Part shown: positions 23,871 to 35,554 of the stretch, piece by piece
Layout: each line of letters opens with the position of its first letter
Numbering within the stretch: position 1 is the first letter of the stretch
Source: Chinchilla lanigera
Taxonomy: Eukaryota > Chordata > Mammalia > Rodentia > Chinchillidae
Assembly: GCF_000276665.1 (NCBI RefSeq)
Contig: NW_004955423.1
Coordinates: 3,344,041-3,408,040, forward strand
Reading direction: 5' to 3'
DNA length: 64,000 bases
The notes under the pieces: generated by a model
Seen by the model: only the letters and a program-made list of their open reading frames with translations
Database searches by the model: none
What the model was told of the DNA's origin: nothing
Program-made: the position numbers and the translations under genes

Positions 23871-26108
23871 ATATGATGTTCCCATTACACAGTGGTGAAA
23901 ACTTACAACAGAATCTCCTTGTCCAGCCTCAAATGCTCTACCAATAATTAGTATTATTTAATAGGTAGATGATAGGTGCAATGTGACCTAATTCTTTTTA
24001 ATTCCTGTGCATTAACACTGTTATTCTGCATTGCTATCCTCTTCTACCCTACAGCTGAGGAGTCCACAGTTAGATTCATTGCCTGGTTCTGGCTTGGTTG
24101 AGATGAGCCACTGACAACATGACCATGTAGAAGGTAGGAAGGAGCAAAAGGAGGGAATGATATATAAACCAATATGCTGAGATCACAAACTGCAGCTGCC
24201 CAAGGTGTGGGTGTGTGGAGGGGTTAATGTATACAAGGGACCTCCTAGTCATTTGCCTTATCTTTTCATTTTATTCTCCTCTAACATAAAGGGGTGGGGG
24301 TGGGGTAGAAAATGAGTCGTAAATGATGCATAGCCCTTCAAGAAGGCTTCCTGTAGATCTTACAGTCCACACTATAGTACTAGAAAACACTGAAATTACT
24401 TTGAATTTCCAGAGTTATACTTTCCATACAAGGAATTACTGAGGAAATCGTTGCTTCACTAATGAGGGCTCCTGGTGTAAATTAGGGCTACTAAAACTTC
24501 AAAGGTAGCAGGGAGTAAAGAAATGACTGTCCCTGGTGGCAAGGGGTATATTGAAAACTTAGATGTTCTTCTGAGGCTTCTCCCCTCTGCATCTTCAGCA
24601 GGTACTGTAAGGAAGTAAAAGGAGCTGTATTGAGGAATCAAATCATATCACACACAAGGAGTTGACTTACTGGAGGTTTTCCAAGGCAAACAGTTTCCCC
24701 CAAATTGTGGAATGCATGGTCAAGCCTGGGTCACTGCTAGGGTATGCAGTCAATAGGTGTTTTCCAAACACCAATGGTAAAGCCAAATCTGAATTCACAG
24801 TTTGGTTTCTCGTATGTCAAAGTTATAAATGAAAGACAGAGTAAGGCACAGTTGTGTGTACAACCACCAGATGGCACTATGGATGGACTGAAAGCTTTTA
24901 GATTGTCTGGAAGGTGATACTAGTTTGTCATCTTGGTTTATATGGTATACTTTCTTAACAACTCAGCGGTCAATAGTGAAGATAGCCTTTTTACATTTCA
25001 AAAGTGGTGTGAGCTGGTGACATTTCTAAATCTGCTAGAACCAAGGTATGTATCAACTATTTCCAGGAGAGAGAGAAGTAATCATTAAGCTACCATAAGG
25101 TGAGGAAGGGAAAGGAGTGGGTAGATCTTAGTAAAATATTAAGTTGGGAAAGACCAGGAAAATAGTATCAGAACGTTAGTAGAAATAGAGAAGTAAATTG
25201 GGTATTTTCACCAAATAATCGTGTTATTTGGAAAGAGCATTAGTTATTAGGACAGAGCATTAGTTCCTATTCACAACAGAACTAGGTGGGACCATATGAA
25301 ATTATTTACATTTAGCTATCTTTGATCTACAAAATTGGTCATGGAATGTGGTTCAACTTAGTAAAACTAGAAACTACTGGGAACATGGTAAATCTGTAAA
25401 AGGTATAAAAAGCATGCTGAATTATTCCTTGGCTTACTAGTAGTAAAATGATAGAAAAACAGTCCAAAACAAGTTTTTAAAGTCAACATAGTCAACTCAT
25501 TTACCTAAAATACTTACAGATCTTTAATCCAAAGTATTCTCTCTATTCCCAAGGATTATTTGAGAAAACAGGGTTTTGAAAAGAAAATCTACTTAAGCAA
25601 GTACTCCCTATTAAAATAAATTTAATACTAAGCAGTGTTGCCTATTTTTAAGACCCTGGAGACAGCTAACTAGAAGAGATCAAGTAGAGTCTCACGTTGG
25701 TGAATGTGTCATTCTTTCTGCAGCAGTGGTGTAAAACTTCCTTGGCTGTGGAGTCTCCCACACACAGTGTCACCCTGACCCATCATAGAATCCATAGTCC
25801 TCTTCCACCCTGCAGCTGAGGAGTCCACAGGTATCTATGAATAAGCCTGTGGCAGCCTCACGATACCCCACTGCTGGGCACAAGTGAACTCGGAGAAGGC
25901 TACTGGCATGATACTTCTGCCAGTGTCCATCCATGGTTTCTGGGTCATCTGAGACAAGCTTTCTGTTTGCTAGCAGATCTTAAAGGCCATAGAAAGTAAT
26001 AAAAGTAGTAATTTTTGGCTGTGCCCTCTGGAGGAGAATGAAGTTGGTGTTTGAAAGGAATGTTGAATAAAACTGTCCCATTTTCTGTACATATTAAACT
26101 TAAGTGTA
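23871..26108. other. Intergenic stretch, few repeats
   Basis: No gene. A 33-bp word (tcctcttctaccctacagct...) at 24037-24069 recurs with two differences at 25798-25830. A ccaccagatggcactat word near 24865 resembles a CTCF core (CCACNAGRKGGC). Confidence 0.45.
24863..24882. promoter_or_regulatory. Possible CTCF site
   Basis: ccaccagatggcactat matches the CTCF core pattern CCACNAGRKGGCRSYR well on the plus strand. This is a motif match only; occupancy cannot be judged. Confidence 0.4.
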
Positions 26109-26196
26109 GGGGCTAGTGATGTAGCTCAGTGGTAGAATATGTGCTTAGCATGTGTGAAGCCCTGATTCAATTCCCAGCACAAAGAGAATAAAAAGT
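26109..26196 (+). repeat. ID-like SINE, older subfamily
   Basis: ggggctagtgatgtagctca ... gcatgtgtgaagccctgatt ... attcccagcac with an A-rich tail. Confidence 0.85.
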
Positions 26197-26339
26197 TTAA
26201 GAAGAATTAGCTAATATAGAGGGGGAAGCAAAAACTGCATCGTTACAGCACTTTTCTGGGGTAAAAAACGAGCGAAATGTCAATTTTCCCCCAAATTATA
26301 AGAAAGTACTATGGAGATAAACCAGTTCTTCACATAGTT

Positions 26340-26510
26340 TTGATAAATTAGTATTTAGAAGATAATTTACAGGTTACAGACTCTTTTCATACATAGCCAT
26401 TTTCATAGTGTTCTAAGGCATAAGTGTCATTTTTTTATTTTAACAATAAGAAACTGAGGTTCCTATAGGTTTAGTGAATTTTCCAGGGTCATAATTAGTG
26501 AGTCCCTGAA
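26340..26510 (-). repeat. MIR-like SINE (antisense)
   Basis: aagaaactgaggttcctata and ccagggtcataattagtgag give the antisense MIR core and its following segment. Confidence 0.55.
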
Positions 26511-26680
26511 AACAATTTTCAAATATAGGTTTTGCTGAAGTTTTGCATGGTAAAAAGTAAATATCTGTGCTTTGGCATCATACATATGTGGTTTTGGTGC
26601 CTGGTACTATTTGTTATTGTGCTACTTTATTTCTTAAAATTCCCTCTCAAATGAATCTCACTGACTTTTCAGTTTCATCA
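26511..26680 (+). repeat. Possible MIR-type fragment
   Basis: tgctttggcatcatacatat resembles the start of MIR, followed by a cagtttcatcagcag tail near 26668. Weak. Confidence 0.35.
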
Positions 26681-26689
26681 GCAGCAGAA

Positions 26690-28503
26690 TGGCAGTGTCT
26701 GCCCTTATAAAGTCAACACTGGATACACACAGAAAGATTAAAATGGCAGAGTACAGGCCAGCAGCAAAGTACAGCCTCTCTGGGACCTGGAATTGAGACA
26801 TCTGCAAAGCAGCAACTTAGGAAAAAGAAAAAAAATAGCACTTCAGGAATCAAGTAAGAGCCAACAGGACAGCTAGAAACCACAAAGAAGCTAGAGAAAC
26901 TGAGGACAAAACAGAGAAAAGAACTAACCAGTTTGGAAAGCTAACTCTGGCTCCTGGGAAGGTAAGCACAAACACAAGCCTAGAGAGGGTCAGCAGCCCC
27001 TAGTAGAAACAATAGATCACAAAAGCCCATAGTCACCATAAGCCTCAAATGCAGCTATTAACAAGTAACTCCTGTTACCCAGTTTTGGGGTATTGGAGGC
27101 TCCTTCTAGAGGTGGTTTCTAGGTTCTTTCTGTCCTGCACAAAGAGTTGGTCAAGAAAAGTGCAAAGCCAGTGCCATCATGTACAGTTTTTAGTGTGGGC
27201 TGAGTCTGAAAGTGCTGCCATGAAGTCCAGCAGACTGCTTGGCCCTCCTTGCCCCCTACTTATAGCACAGAGTTAGTGTTCTGTTTGCTTTCCCTGTCTG
27301 CCAACATGATAGGGATATCCTCTGGCCTGGACAGTTGTCAAATTCTGGGGTATACGGACAGAGGGACCTCTGTAGTATGGAATATACTTCATGAGCCCAC
27401 AGGCCACTTGGGGTGCACAGAAGGGCACAAACACTAAGAGCTGCTGGAGTGAACAGAGCTGTAAAGCAGACATTATACCTAGTGGGAAAGACAGGGAGAT
27501 CTCAGCAATCACAGCCGAAAGCAGATGTGGAAATGAAACAGGCTCTAGTTATGACTTACTATCCCACCCCTAAACCTACTGGGTTCCAATAAAACACTCT
27601 GGAAAGACATCATTCAGCCAAAGGCAAAGAGGAAAATTGGGACTCATTTCTCTTTTTATTTTGGGTTCTTTTTTTCACTTTTGTTCTTTGTTTTGTCTCT
27701 TTTTCTTATATTTCTTTTTCTTTTTCTCTTTTTCTATTACTTTTACCTAATTCTATTTTTATTGTTTTTTTTTTATCTCACTTTTTTTCCTCATCTTCCT
27801 TTCTTTTGCATATCTTTTCATTTTTCTCTTCTCCATTTTTATTATTACTGTGAAGCTTTATTCTTCGCTGTTGAGTTGGCTGTATGATACTGTTGAATTC
27901 TTTTTTATTCTTAATGGAATCATTGCTTTGATAGATTTTGATATATGACAGTAGTCTTTGTGTCTACATTATTATTGCAAATCTCTTTTTGATTGTTAAG
28001 GATGGTATAGTTGTAACCTTTATTAGTTATTATGCTATGTGAGTATCCAGTTTATCTTTGACTCTATTATTATTGCTGATTTCTTTCTAATTACTAGTGT
28101 TGGCATAGTTGCTTTTTTTTTTTTTTTAACTATATGTCAATAGCTGGTTTGTCTGTGGTATTACCATTACTGCAGTTTGTTTTCTGCCCTCCGAGTGGTG
28201 CTATGGATCAAACCCTGAGAAAAGGCTGGCTACTAACAAGACTCAAATATTACTCTGAATAGATTGAAGAGGGTTTTAAACATCATAACATGTCCAAACC
28301 TGAGGACATATCACAGGAAGACAGAATCTAAAGAGATCTTCATGGTAGCAGTTTCTCTACCCTAAAAGATCTGCAACGTAGGGTGCAAAAAAATAAATAA
28401 AAACATGAGAAAGTAAGGCAACAAGATACCTCTCAAAAATCAAAACCAAAAAAACTCAAAAGCCAAATAATTAAATGTTTGAAGAGATGAAAGAAGAAAC
28501 ATA
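26690..28503 (+). mobile_element. L1/HAL1-like 5' region (part 1)
   Basis: A-rich on the plus strand with phrases such as 'aattaaaatggcagagtac', then a T-rich tract (27650-27850) and three imperfect ~95-bp repeats (27931-28200). This order recalls the 5' end of old L1 or HAL1 elements. It continues after the DNA transposon at 28504-28893. Small frames at 27049-27573 and 27681-27887 are not genes. Confidence 0.4.
27931..28200 (+). repeat. Three imperfect ~95-bp tandem units
   Basis: The anchor 'ctacattattattgc' at about 27964 recurs as 'ctctattattattgc' near 28062 and 'gtattaccattactgc' near 28157, about 94-98 bp apart, each followed or preceded by matching T-rich sequence. Confidence 0.65.
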
Positions 28504-28893
28504 CAGATATTCCTCATTTAACAACTTACCTGTTTAATGACTATTTGGATTTAAGACCCACCACTTGGATTTATGATCCATCTTTTTTTGTACATCTTTA
28601 TAGAGCCTCAATGTCTTTTTTGCTATACAGTACACTTTGCTTATACAGTCTTATAATTTTTGCTGATTTACTGTATAGTACAGTACTATAGTTTTATGTT
28701 CTGTTATACATTACAGTACTACATGGGAGAGTTACTCAAATAAAAGCAAAGTCATCAAGTTGGAGTTTCCTTTGACCATTTCTTTGTTCTGCAAATTGTA
28801 ATGTATACACTATATACAATTCATTTAGAAACCAGTTCATTTAACAACCCTACTTGTAGGAATGGAACTCAATCATTTAACAAGGAATGTCTG
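28504..28893 (+). mobile_element. Tigger-like (TcMar) non-autonomous DNA transposon
   Basis: The left end cagatattcctcatttaac and the reverse complement of the right end (cagacattccttgttaaatg) form terminal inverted repeats. A TA precedes the left end. No transposase remains. It splits the surrounding L1/HAL1-like sequence. Confidence 0.65.
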
Positions 28894-29160
28894 AATAAGC
28901 AAATGCATAAGATGTTTAATAAGCTCAGAGGATTTAATTGAACACGTACAGGATTTTACCAATAAAATGTTGGAGCAGTTTAAAGAAGAGACAAAAAATA
29001 AAGTAACTGAGCTCAAGAAGATAAAGCACGACGATGAAAGACATGAAGATTCAAACTGGTAGTATTTCTTCTGATATAGTTTTCTTAAAAACCTTGTCAA
29101 TTTCTTATGACTCGTATTGACATTCAATTCATTAAACAAAAACAGCATTCACAAATTTTG
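28894..29160 (+). mobile_element. L1/HAL1-like ORF1-region fragment (part 2)
   Basis: A-rich sequence continuing the element interrupted at 28504: gcagtttaaagaagagacaa ... gagctcaagaagataaagca. It is coiled-coil-like in composition, as in L1 ORF1, but heavily decayed. The minus-strand frame at 28873-29148 is a shadow. Confidence 0.4.
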
Positions 29161-29363
29161 TCAAGTTAAGCTAGTCTCCATCTTCCTTTCCTGTAAGGCT
29201 GCTATGTGACAATGACCATAAATAAGATCCTTAAGTTTAATGGAGAAGATCTTTAAGTCATTCTTTGAAATACTTACAAGAACTATTATTTTAAAATACA
29301 AGAACTATTGTTTGTTTGAAGCACTATCTTAAATCTTTCTGAGGACTTATCAAAAGTCTTAAG

Positions 29364-29532
29364 TTAGCTGAGTGATGGCACATACCTAAAATTCCAGCTA
29401 CTTAGGAAACTGAGGTACAAGGATCACAAGTTCAAGACAAAGCTTAGTGAGATTTTGTCTCAAAAAAATAAAAAAGGATAGGGGTGTAACTCAGTGAAAG
29501 AGGGCTTCTGGCTTCAGTCCTTATAAAATAAA
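29364..29532 (+). repeat. Composite SINE, B1-dID type
   Basis: 7SL-type head (gagtgatggcacatacct ... ctgaggtacaaggatcacaa), an A-rich linker, then a shortened ID-like tail (ggataggggtgtaactcagt ... ggcttcagtcc). It is followed by a (TCTA)n tract. Confidence 0.8.
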
Positions 29533-30109
29533 TCTGTCTATCTATCTCTCATCTATCTAGTATATTTGGATAAATTTTTTTCTACTGCAGTATTGTAGAT
29601 TTGAACTCTGCCTGAAGCCATTTTTAAATTTTAGTAAAATTTACCATCTGGAAAAGGTGAAAATGAAAAACAGTTTTTTTTCTCATGCCAGCAAGCTTTG
29701 TTAATCTTTGTTTAACAGTCATTCGTTAGCAGCTTGCTTTTGCACTTAACTGTAAGCAACAAAAAGACCCAAACAGCTTGAACGGTTTGGAAATCATCTT
29801 AGCTAGAATATTCAGTTAATTTTGTAAATTTTCTAGTTTTCATGTTAGTAGAAGCAACAGTGAAGCTAACATTTCATTATTATATATCAAGGTTCTCCTC
29901 TCCAATTTTCAGAAGCACATTTTTCACTTTCCATTAATCTTTTACCAATGACCTCTTTGAGAGGCATCAGGTTTCCATCAAGAGCATCTTTGAGAACATT
30001 TGGCTTTTATTCATTCTCCCAGTGAGGACCTTCCAACTTTCACTTAAGGCTGCTACCTTTAATTCAGATTTGTGGTCACAGCAGCACACACCTTTCAGAT
30101 AACTGACTC
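29533..30109. other. Intergenic, nothing recognised
   Basis: No gene. The minus-strand frame at 29967-30152 overlaps the next repeat. Confidence 0.4.
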
Positions 30110-30420
30110 TATTCCAATTACCTATTGCTGTGTGAAAAACAATTCCAAACATTAATAATTTAAAACAATAACACTGATTTTAGTCATGAATTGCAATTGG
30201 AGCAGGCCTCAGTGAGGCAATAATCATCCTGCCTCCACTGAGCAAAGGCTGCTCAATGGCAGGGGACTAGAATCCAGTGAAGACTCACTCACTTCTATGA
30301 CTGGTAGGAATACTGAGTGCCATCTTGGACTTTAGCTAGACTATTGGCTTGAGCACTATCACATAGCCTTTCCATTATACTGGGCATTCTTCCAAAATGG
30401 TGACTGTCATCATTTATAGC
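30110..30420. repeat. Mammal-wide repeat, class not assigned
   Basis: It begins with attacctattgctgtgtgaaa ... taatttaaaacaata, a phrase of a widespread old mammalian repeat. A second copy starts near 43750. I cannot name the family safely. Confidence 0.5.
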
Positions 30421-30549
30421 TTGTACCAATGATAACTACCTCAGAGTGAGCAAGGTGGAAAATTGTATCACCTTTTTCTGACCTAGCCTTGGAGGACATT
30501 CGGAGTTACTTCTGCTATCATCAACTCATTAAAAGAGATTCACTAAAAA

Positions 30550-31924
30550 ATTACGTCAGTGAAAATGGCAGGATAAGAAACTCAAATCCCCCTAGAACAG
30601 TGTAAAAACTAGTAAAAATTCTGAATCAACTTTTTCAGAACTGTATAAATAAACCAAACATTTGTAGCAACCTTAGCATTGCCTTTTCTAGAAAAACAGC
30701 TGAATCTTGTCAATAACAATGAGTTTGGTGGCATTTTAGTATACCCTGGTCCCATCCCTGCTGCTCAGTCGTACTCTTGAACAGCTTACCCTCGAGGTAC
30801 CTAAAAGAGAAGAATGGGCTGCCTTCACAAAGATGTGTCACTAATTGATCTGTCTGGTGGTTCCTTGGAGTACTTGGTGGAAAAACTTCTTACTAACTTG
30901 ACTCAGAATTCATTCAGTATTAAAGCTGCTACACATCTATCATCTCTGACTGTCCATAAGGCTCTGCACAAGCCGAAAATGAAGGATAAAGCAGAATTAT
31001 AAACTACTGTGGTGCTTTGGCTCTTGAACTTAATTTGTTCCACGGTTCTGGGGAAGATGGCTGCAGTGGCAAACCTGGTGCAGAGTTCCCAAATGGAAGC
31101 AAACTTTTGCTGATTGCTTTTGTTTGCAAATCGAATTGTTCACAAACAGAAACGTTCATGAACCCAACTATTACTGTACCTGATTGAGTGCTTAAGGTGT
31201 GCCTCAACACAAATACACACCCCCTCAGCAAAGACAGGTATGTTTTGGTTCCAAGAATTTAGGATATCTCGATGCAGTTATTAGTGGACCACTAAACTAA
31301 TCAATGAAAGACTACAGCTACCTCACACAGTAGGTAGTATAGCTTCTGAAAAGCCACTGAATAAACAAACTACTGGTGTAGTCAACAACTCTACACAAAG
31401 AGAAAAAATTTGACTCCCTGATTTGCTACATTATGTTATACATATTTCCCAGTTTTCAATAACAAAATTACAAAGCATGTAAAGAAACAAGAAAGAATAA
31501 CCCATGTTCAGGAAAACTCATTAACAGAACATGTCCAGATTTTGGACTTTCTGGATAAAAATTTCAAACCAGCTATATTCAATATGTTCAGAGGTGACCA
31601 CGTCTGAAGAGCTAAAAAAAAGCATGAGAACGATGTCTTAAAAATAAATTATCAATGAAGTTGAAGGAAATTAAAAGTAAACAAGTAGAGGGGCTGGGGA
31701 TTTAGCTCACCGGCACAGTGCCTGCCTGGCAAGCACAAGGTTGTGAGTTCGATTTCTGGTACTGGAAAAAAAACAAAAAACAAAACAAAACAAAAAAAAG
31801 TAAACAAGTAGAAATCCCAAAGTTAAAAAGTACAGTATAATACCTGAAATGGAAAATTTACTAGAAGGACTCAACAATAGATTTGAGCTAGTAGAAGAAA
31901 GAATTAGTATATGAATATCTTAAT
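30550..31924 (+). mobile_element. L1M element, 5' UTR and start of ORF1
   Basis: gaaaatggcaggataagaaa opens it. From about 31480, 'gaaacaagaaagaataaccc' and the phrase around 'tcagctatattcaatatgtt' match the L1M 5' region and early ORF1 as I know it. The part 30720-31230 may hold another fragment. A SINE (31690-31795) interrupts it. The frame is broken throughout. Confidence 0.6.
31690..31795 (+). repeat. Young ID-like SINE, GTACC subfamily
   Basis: ggggctggggatttagctca ... gcctgcctggcaagcacaag ... tttctggtactgg with a (CAAAA)n tail. Perfect 17-bp target-site duplication aaaagtaaacaagtaga at 31673-31689 and 31796-31812. Confidence 0.95.
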
Positions 31925-32965
31925 ACATATAAGAGAAGCACTTGACACAATCCAATATCTTTTCATGATAAAACATTTAACAAGCTAGGAATAGAAGGGA
32001 ACTTCATCAAAATGTAAGGGCATCTATGAATTGCCCACAGCTAACATCATATTTAAAGGTAAAACACTGAACACTTTCACCTTAAGATTAGGAACAAGTC
32101 AAGATCATCCAATCTCACCACTTCTGTTCAACAGGAGGTTCAAGTCAAGGAAATAGTGAAGAAAAAGAAATAAAGATAGCCAGTTTGGAAAGAAAAAGTT
32201 AAATGGTCTTTACCTGCAGATAACGTAATTTTATATAAAGAGAAAACCCTCAGAAATTTACAAAAATGTTATTAGAGTTAACAATAAGTTCTGCAAAGTT
32301 GCAGGGTACAAGATAAATATATAAAAATCGGTTGCATTTCTATACACTGACAATGAAGAATCCAAAAGTAAAATTGAGAAAACAATTCTGTATACAGTAG
32401 TGTCAATAAACATAAAATATTAATTAATACATTTACCCAAAGAAGTGCAAGATTTATACATTGAAAACTACAAACCACTGTTGAAACAAAATAAAGAAGT
32501 CCCAAATAAATGGAAAGATATGGATTAAAAAACAATATTGCTTACGTGGAAGTATTCCTCAAATTGATCTACAACTTCCATGCACTTCTGTATGAAAATT
32601 CCAATGACTTTTTCAGAAATGGAAAGCCTAGTCCTAAAATTCATATTGAAATTCAGGAAACCTGGAATAGCGTAGGACGAAGTTAGAGAACACAAGTTTT
32701 CAATTTCAGAACTTACTCCAAGAATAATCAGTGAAGTGTGGTACTGATGTAAGGATGGACATAAAAATCCAGGTAGTATAATTGAGAGTTCAAAGATAAA
32801 TGCATACATACATTTTCAACAAAGATGCCAAGACCATTCAATGCGGAAGAATAGTCTTTTCAATAAATGATGTTGGGACAACTATCTATTCTCATGCAAA
32901 AGAATGAATCAGATCGCTAACTCACACTATGTAGAAAAGTCAACTCAAAATACATCTAAATCTTT
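31925..32965 (+). mobile_element. L1M ORF2 fragment
   Basis: Joins directly to the ORF1-side sequence, so most of ORF1 and the first part of ORF2 are missing. 'gaagcacttgacacaatcca' and 'ggttgcatttctatacactg' are familiar reverse-transcriptase-region phrases of old L1. Many stops and frameshifts make it a dead copy. Confidence 0.7.
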
Positions 32966-32969
32966 TTAG

Positions 32970-33115
32970 AAATGGGATGGGGACCTAGAGATGAGAGAGG
33001 GAGAGAAAGAGGAGGGAAAGAAAAATTAAGATGTGTTATGTACATGTACCAGTGTCCTACAATGAATGTAATCATTATGTATTGCAAACATGTACAAATG
33101 AACATTTTTAAGACC
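32970..33115 (+). mobile_element. 5'-truncated L1 3'-UTR fragment
   Basis: A purine-rich run (gagagagggagagaaagagg) leads to 'gtacatgtaccagtgtccta' and 'tgtaatcattatgtatt', the same tract as at 5.9 kb on the other strand. It seems inserted into the L1M. Confidence 0.45.
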
Positions 33116-33510
33116 CTAAGTACTATAAGAACTAAAACTTTTAGATACGAAATTAAGTTGTAGTCTCAATTTATATAAAACCATAGAAAATAGAATGTGT
33201 AATAATTATTAATGTGTAATACAGAGCAAAACAGCAGTTGCCTGGATTGGGTGGAGTTCACTGACAGCAGAGGGACAAGGGAGGTCTTTTGGATGATGAA
33301 GTGCTATACCTCAGTTGCATTAGCACACAATTTTGTAAAACACACCCACACACACAACAATAACCCATGTCATTTATGTATCTATCATCTATCTACTTAT
33401 TTGTTGGTACTGGGAATTGAATTCAGGATCTTTACAAGAGATAGTGCACATTTAAATGGGTATGTTTTGTATAGGAATTACATCTCAATAAAGTTAAGGG
33501 GAAAAGTACA
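33116..33510 (+). mobile_element. L1M 3' end
   Basis: The closing phrase 'aggaattacatctcaataaa' (33473-33492) is typical of an old L1M 3' end. A small antisense SINE remnant (33361-33440) lies inside. Confidence 0.5.
33361..33440 (-). repeat. SINE remnant with (TCTA)n, first copy of a duplicated block
   Basis: taacccatgtcattta, (TCTA)n, then ttggtactgggaattgaatt, the antisense 3' part of an ID-like tail. The same block, including the non-SINE flank, recurs at 33794-33858. Confidence 0.6.
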
Positions 33511-33512
33511 TC

Positions 33513-33575
33513 TAATTCTTTCTTAGAATTCTTTCTAAGAATTCTTTCTTAGAAAAAATCTAATTCTTTCTTACC
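33513..33575. repeat. Short tandem/inverted repeat cluster
   Basis: Four variants of ttctttcttagaa in succession, some overlapping with the inverse ttctaagaa. Confidence 0.75.
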
Positions 33576-33793
33576 ATCTCCACTCTTACCCTCCTGGTCA
33601 AAACTACCATTGTTTATCAACTGGTTTATTGTAATAGATTTCTAACTGTTCTCTATTTTTACCTTCTTTCAGCAACATAGCATTCAGGTGATTCTGTTAA
33701 AACACAAGTCATGTCACATTTTTTATCTGCTCAAAATCCTCCAATGGCTTCCAAACTCACTTCCAACAAAAGCCCAAGTAAACCAATTTACAG

Positions 33794-34012
33794 TAACCCA
33801 TGTCATTTATCTATCTATCTATCTACTTATTTGTTGGTACTGGGAATTGAATTCAGGACCTTTGCACTGACTGTATTGCAGTCCTTTTAAAATTTTTTTG
33901 AGACAGGATCTCATTAAGTCATAAAATTGTCCAAGCAGGGCTCAAACTTGCAGTCCTCCTGCTTCAGCCTCCTAGAGTGCTAGAATTACAGACATGCCCC
34001 ACCACATCTAAT
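33794..34012 (-). repeat. Composite SINE, B1-dID type
   Basis: (TCTA)n, ggtactgggaattgaattca (shortened ID-like part), then tttgagacaggatctcatta, ggctcaaacttgcagtcctc and attacagacatgccccacca (7SL-type part), all antisense. Confidence 0.82.
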
Positions 34013-35554
34013 TTAATCCATGACTTTATGTAATCTGCCTCCACCATCCACCTCCAAATCTGTCTGCCTCCTAGTTCCCCTCACTTGTTCTGTTCCAGTC
34101 ATATAGTGCACTTCATTCCTCTTTGAATATACAGATATATTTTGTTAAAAGATAAACTGAGGCATAATAAATTTCTTAAAAGATTTTTTTGAGCAAACAG
34201 TGATTCATAAATAGGCTCCAAACCAAAGGTAGTTTTGCACTCCACTAAGGGAACAGAAGAGAAGATTCTTATTGGGCAAACATGAAAAAAAGTTCTGATT
34301 AGTTAGAGTTACATGGTTGCCTTATTCCGTCTATCCTGCTCAGAGTATAATTAGTTATTGGCTTTTACTTGTTATCCTGAAGTTTTATTTTACTTTAAAA
34401 CAGGCATTTACAAGAAATAGCTCAAATTTCACTTATGTTTGAAAGTCAAGCAGGGTTCCACTTATAAGGCTCAAGTGGTTCTGTCTGTTCCAGGACTCCC
34501 CAGGCCTGGTCTCTATGTTCATTCCTAACTGATGATTTGTATGCTGCTGTACCCTTTGTTTTGAATGCTTTTCCCAAGATATCTGCATGCCTTTCTTTTT
34601 ACCCTTCTTTAAATGATTACTCAAGTGTTATCTTTTCTGTGAAGCCTTTTCCAACTATTTTCTTTTAAAATTGTAGGCCCATCTCTTGGGGTTTAAAGAA
34701 AATTTGGCAATTTGAGGTTTCTTACAAACTAAAGAGTAAGTCATGTGAAAAAATTGATTTTTTTCAATATCACAAACAAAATACTGTTTAGGTTAGGTTC
34801 TGGTCAACATCTAATTGTGTGGGGCTCAGATTCTGGTAGCTCAGTGTACTGACCCATACATGCAGAAATGCCACTGATGGACTCTGATGAACCTAAAATC
34901 TTTCACAGCTTTGAAAACTTCAAGAGGAGAACAGTTGTTTAATAATGAAGTGAGAATCTCACTGAAAGTCACTGGTGCTATATTCAGCATGGCCCATTGG
35001 TGGGAGACCGAGGATTCCTGTATCATGTATCTTGGGTGAAAGTTGGGCCATTAGTTCCAAACACAAAGGGCATAACTTGACCAGAGAATACTTTTTGAAA
35101 ACAACATTTATAACTGAAAAGAACTGCTTGCAACAGAACCCCTCCTCTTCCCCCACACCACAAAGTTTTGAACAAAATTGACAAATGCTTTAAAAAACAA
35201 CTAAAGACCCACTAGGGACTATGTACCTAAAAACACAAAATACCAAAAACCCTGTAATTAGAAATCTTAGATAAATCCCTTGCCTTCTACTGTAGTTAAA
35301 AGAAAAAAGGAAGTATAATGATCTGACTTTCCCTGGAGCCTAAGATTAGGCTTAAGGACAGCTGAGGGGGAAGAAATACCACAGGTCACATATTTTAAAG
35401 TACTCTGAGTTTCTTCATTTTTCTCTGAAGGAAATAATCACTGGCATTTCAAAGGACATAAATTATTCTCAGCATATCTGCTTCTCAAAATAAAGAAGGA
35501 CCTAGAATTTCTATGGCTAAAGATCATAAACTTGTTTTAGAACACAGTATTAAA
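34013..35554. other. Intergenic, nothing recognised
   Basis: No gene. Overlapping short frames at 34841-35181 on both strands have no family features. Confidence 0.45.

Noticed and set aside
33340..33860. CRISPR-like repeated (TCTA) blocks
   Set aside because: A mammalian microsatellite and SINE tails; no regular repeat-spacer pattern.
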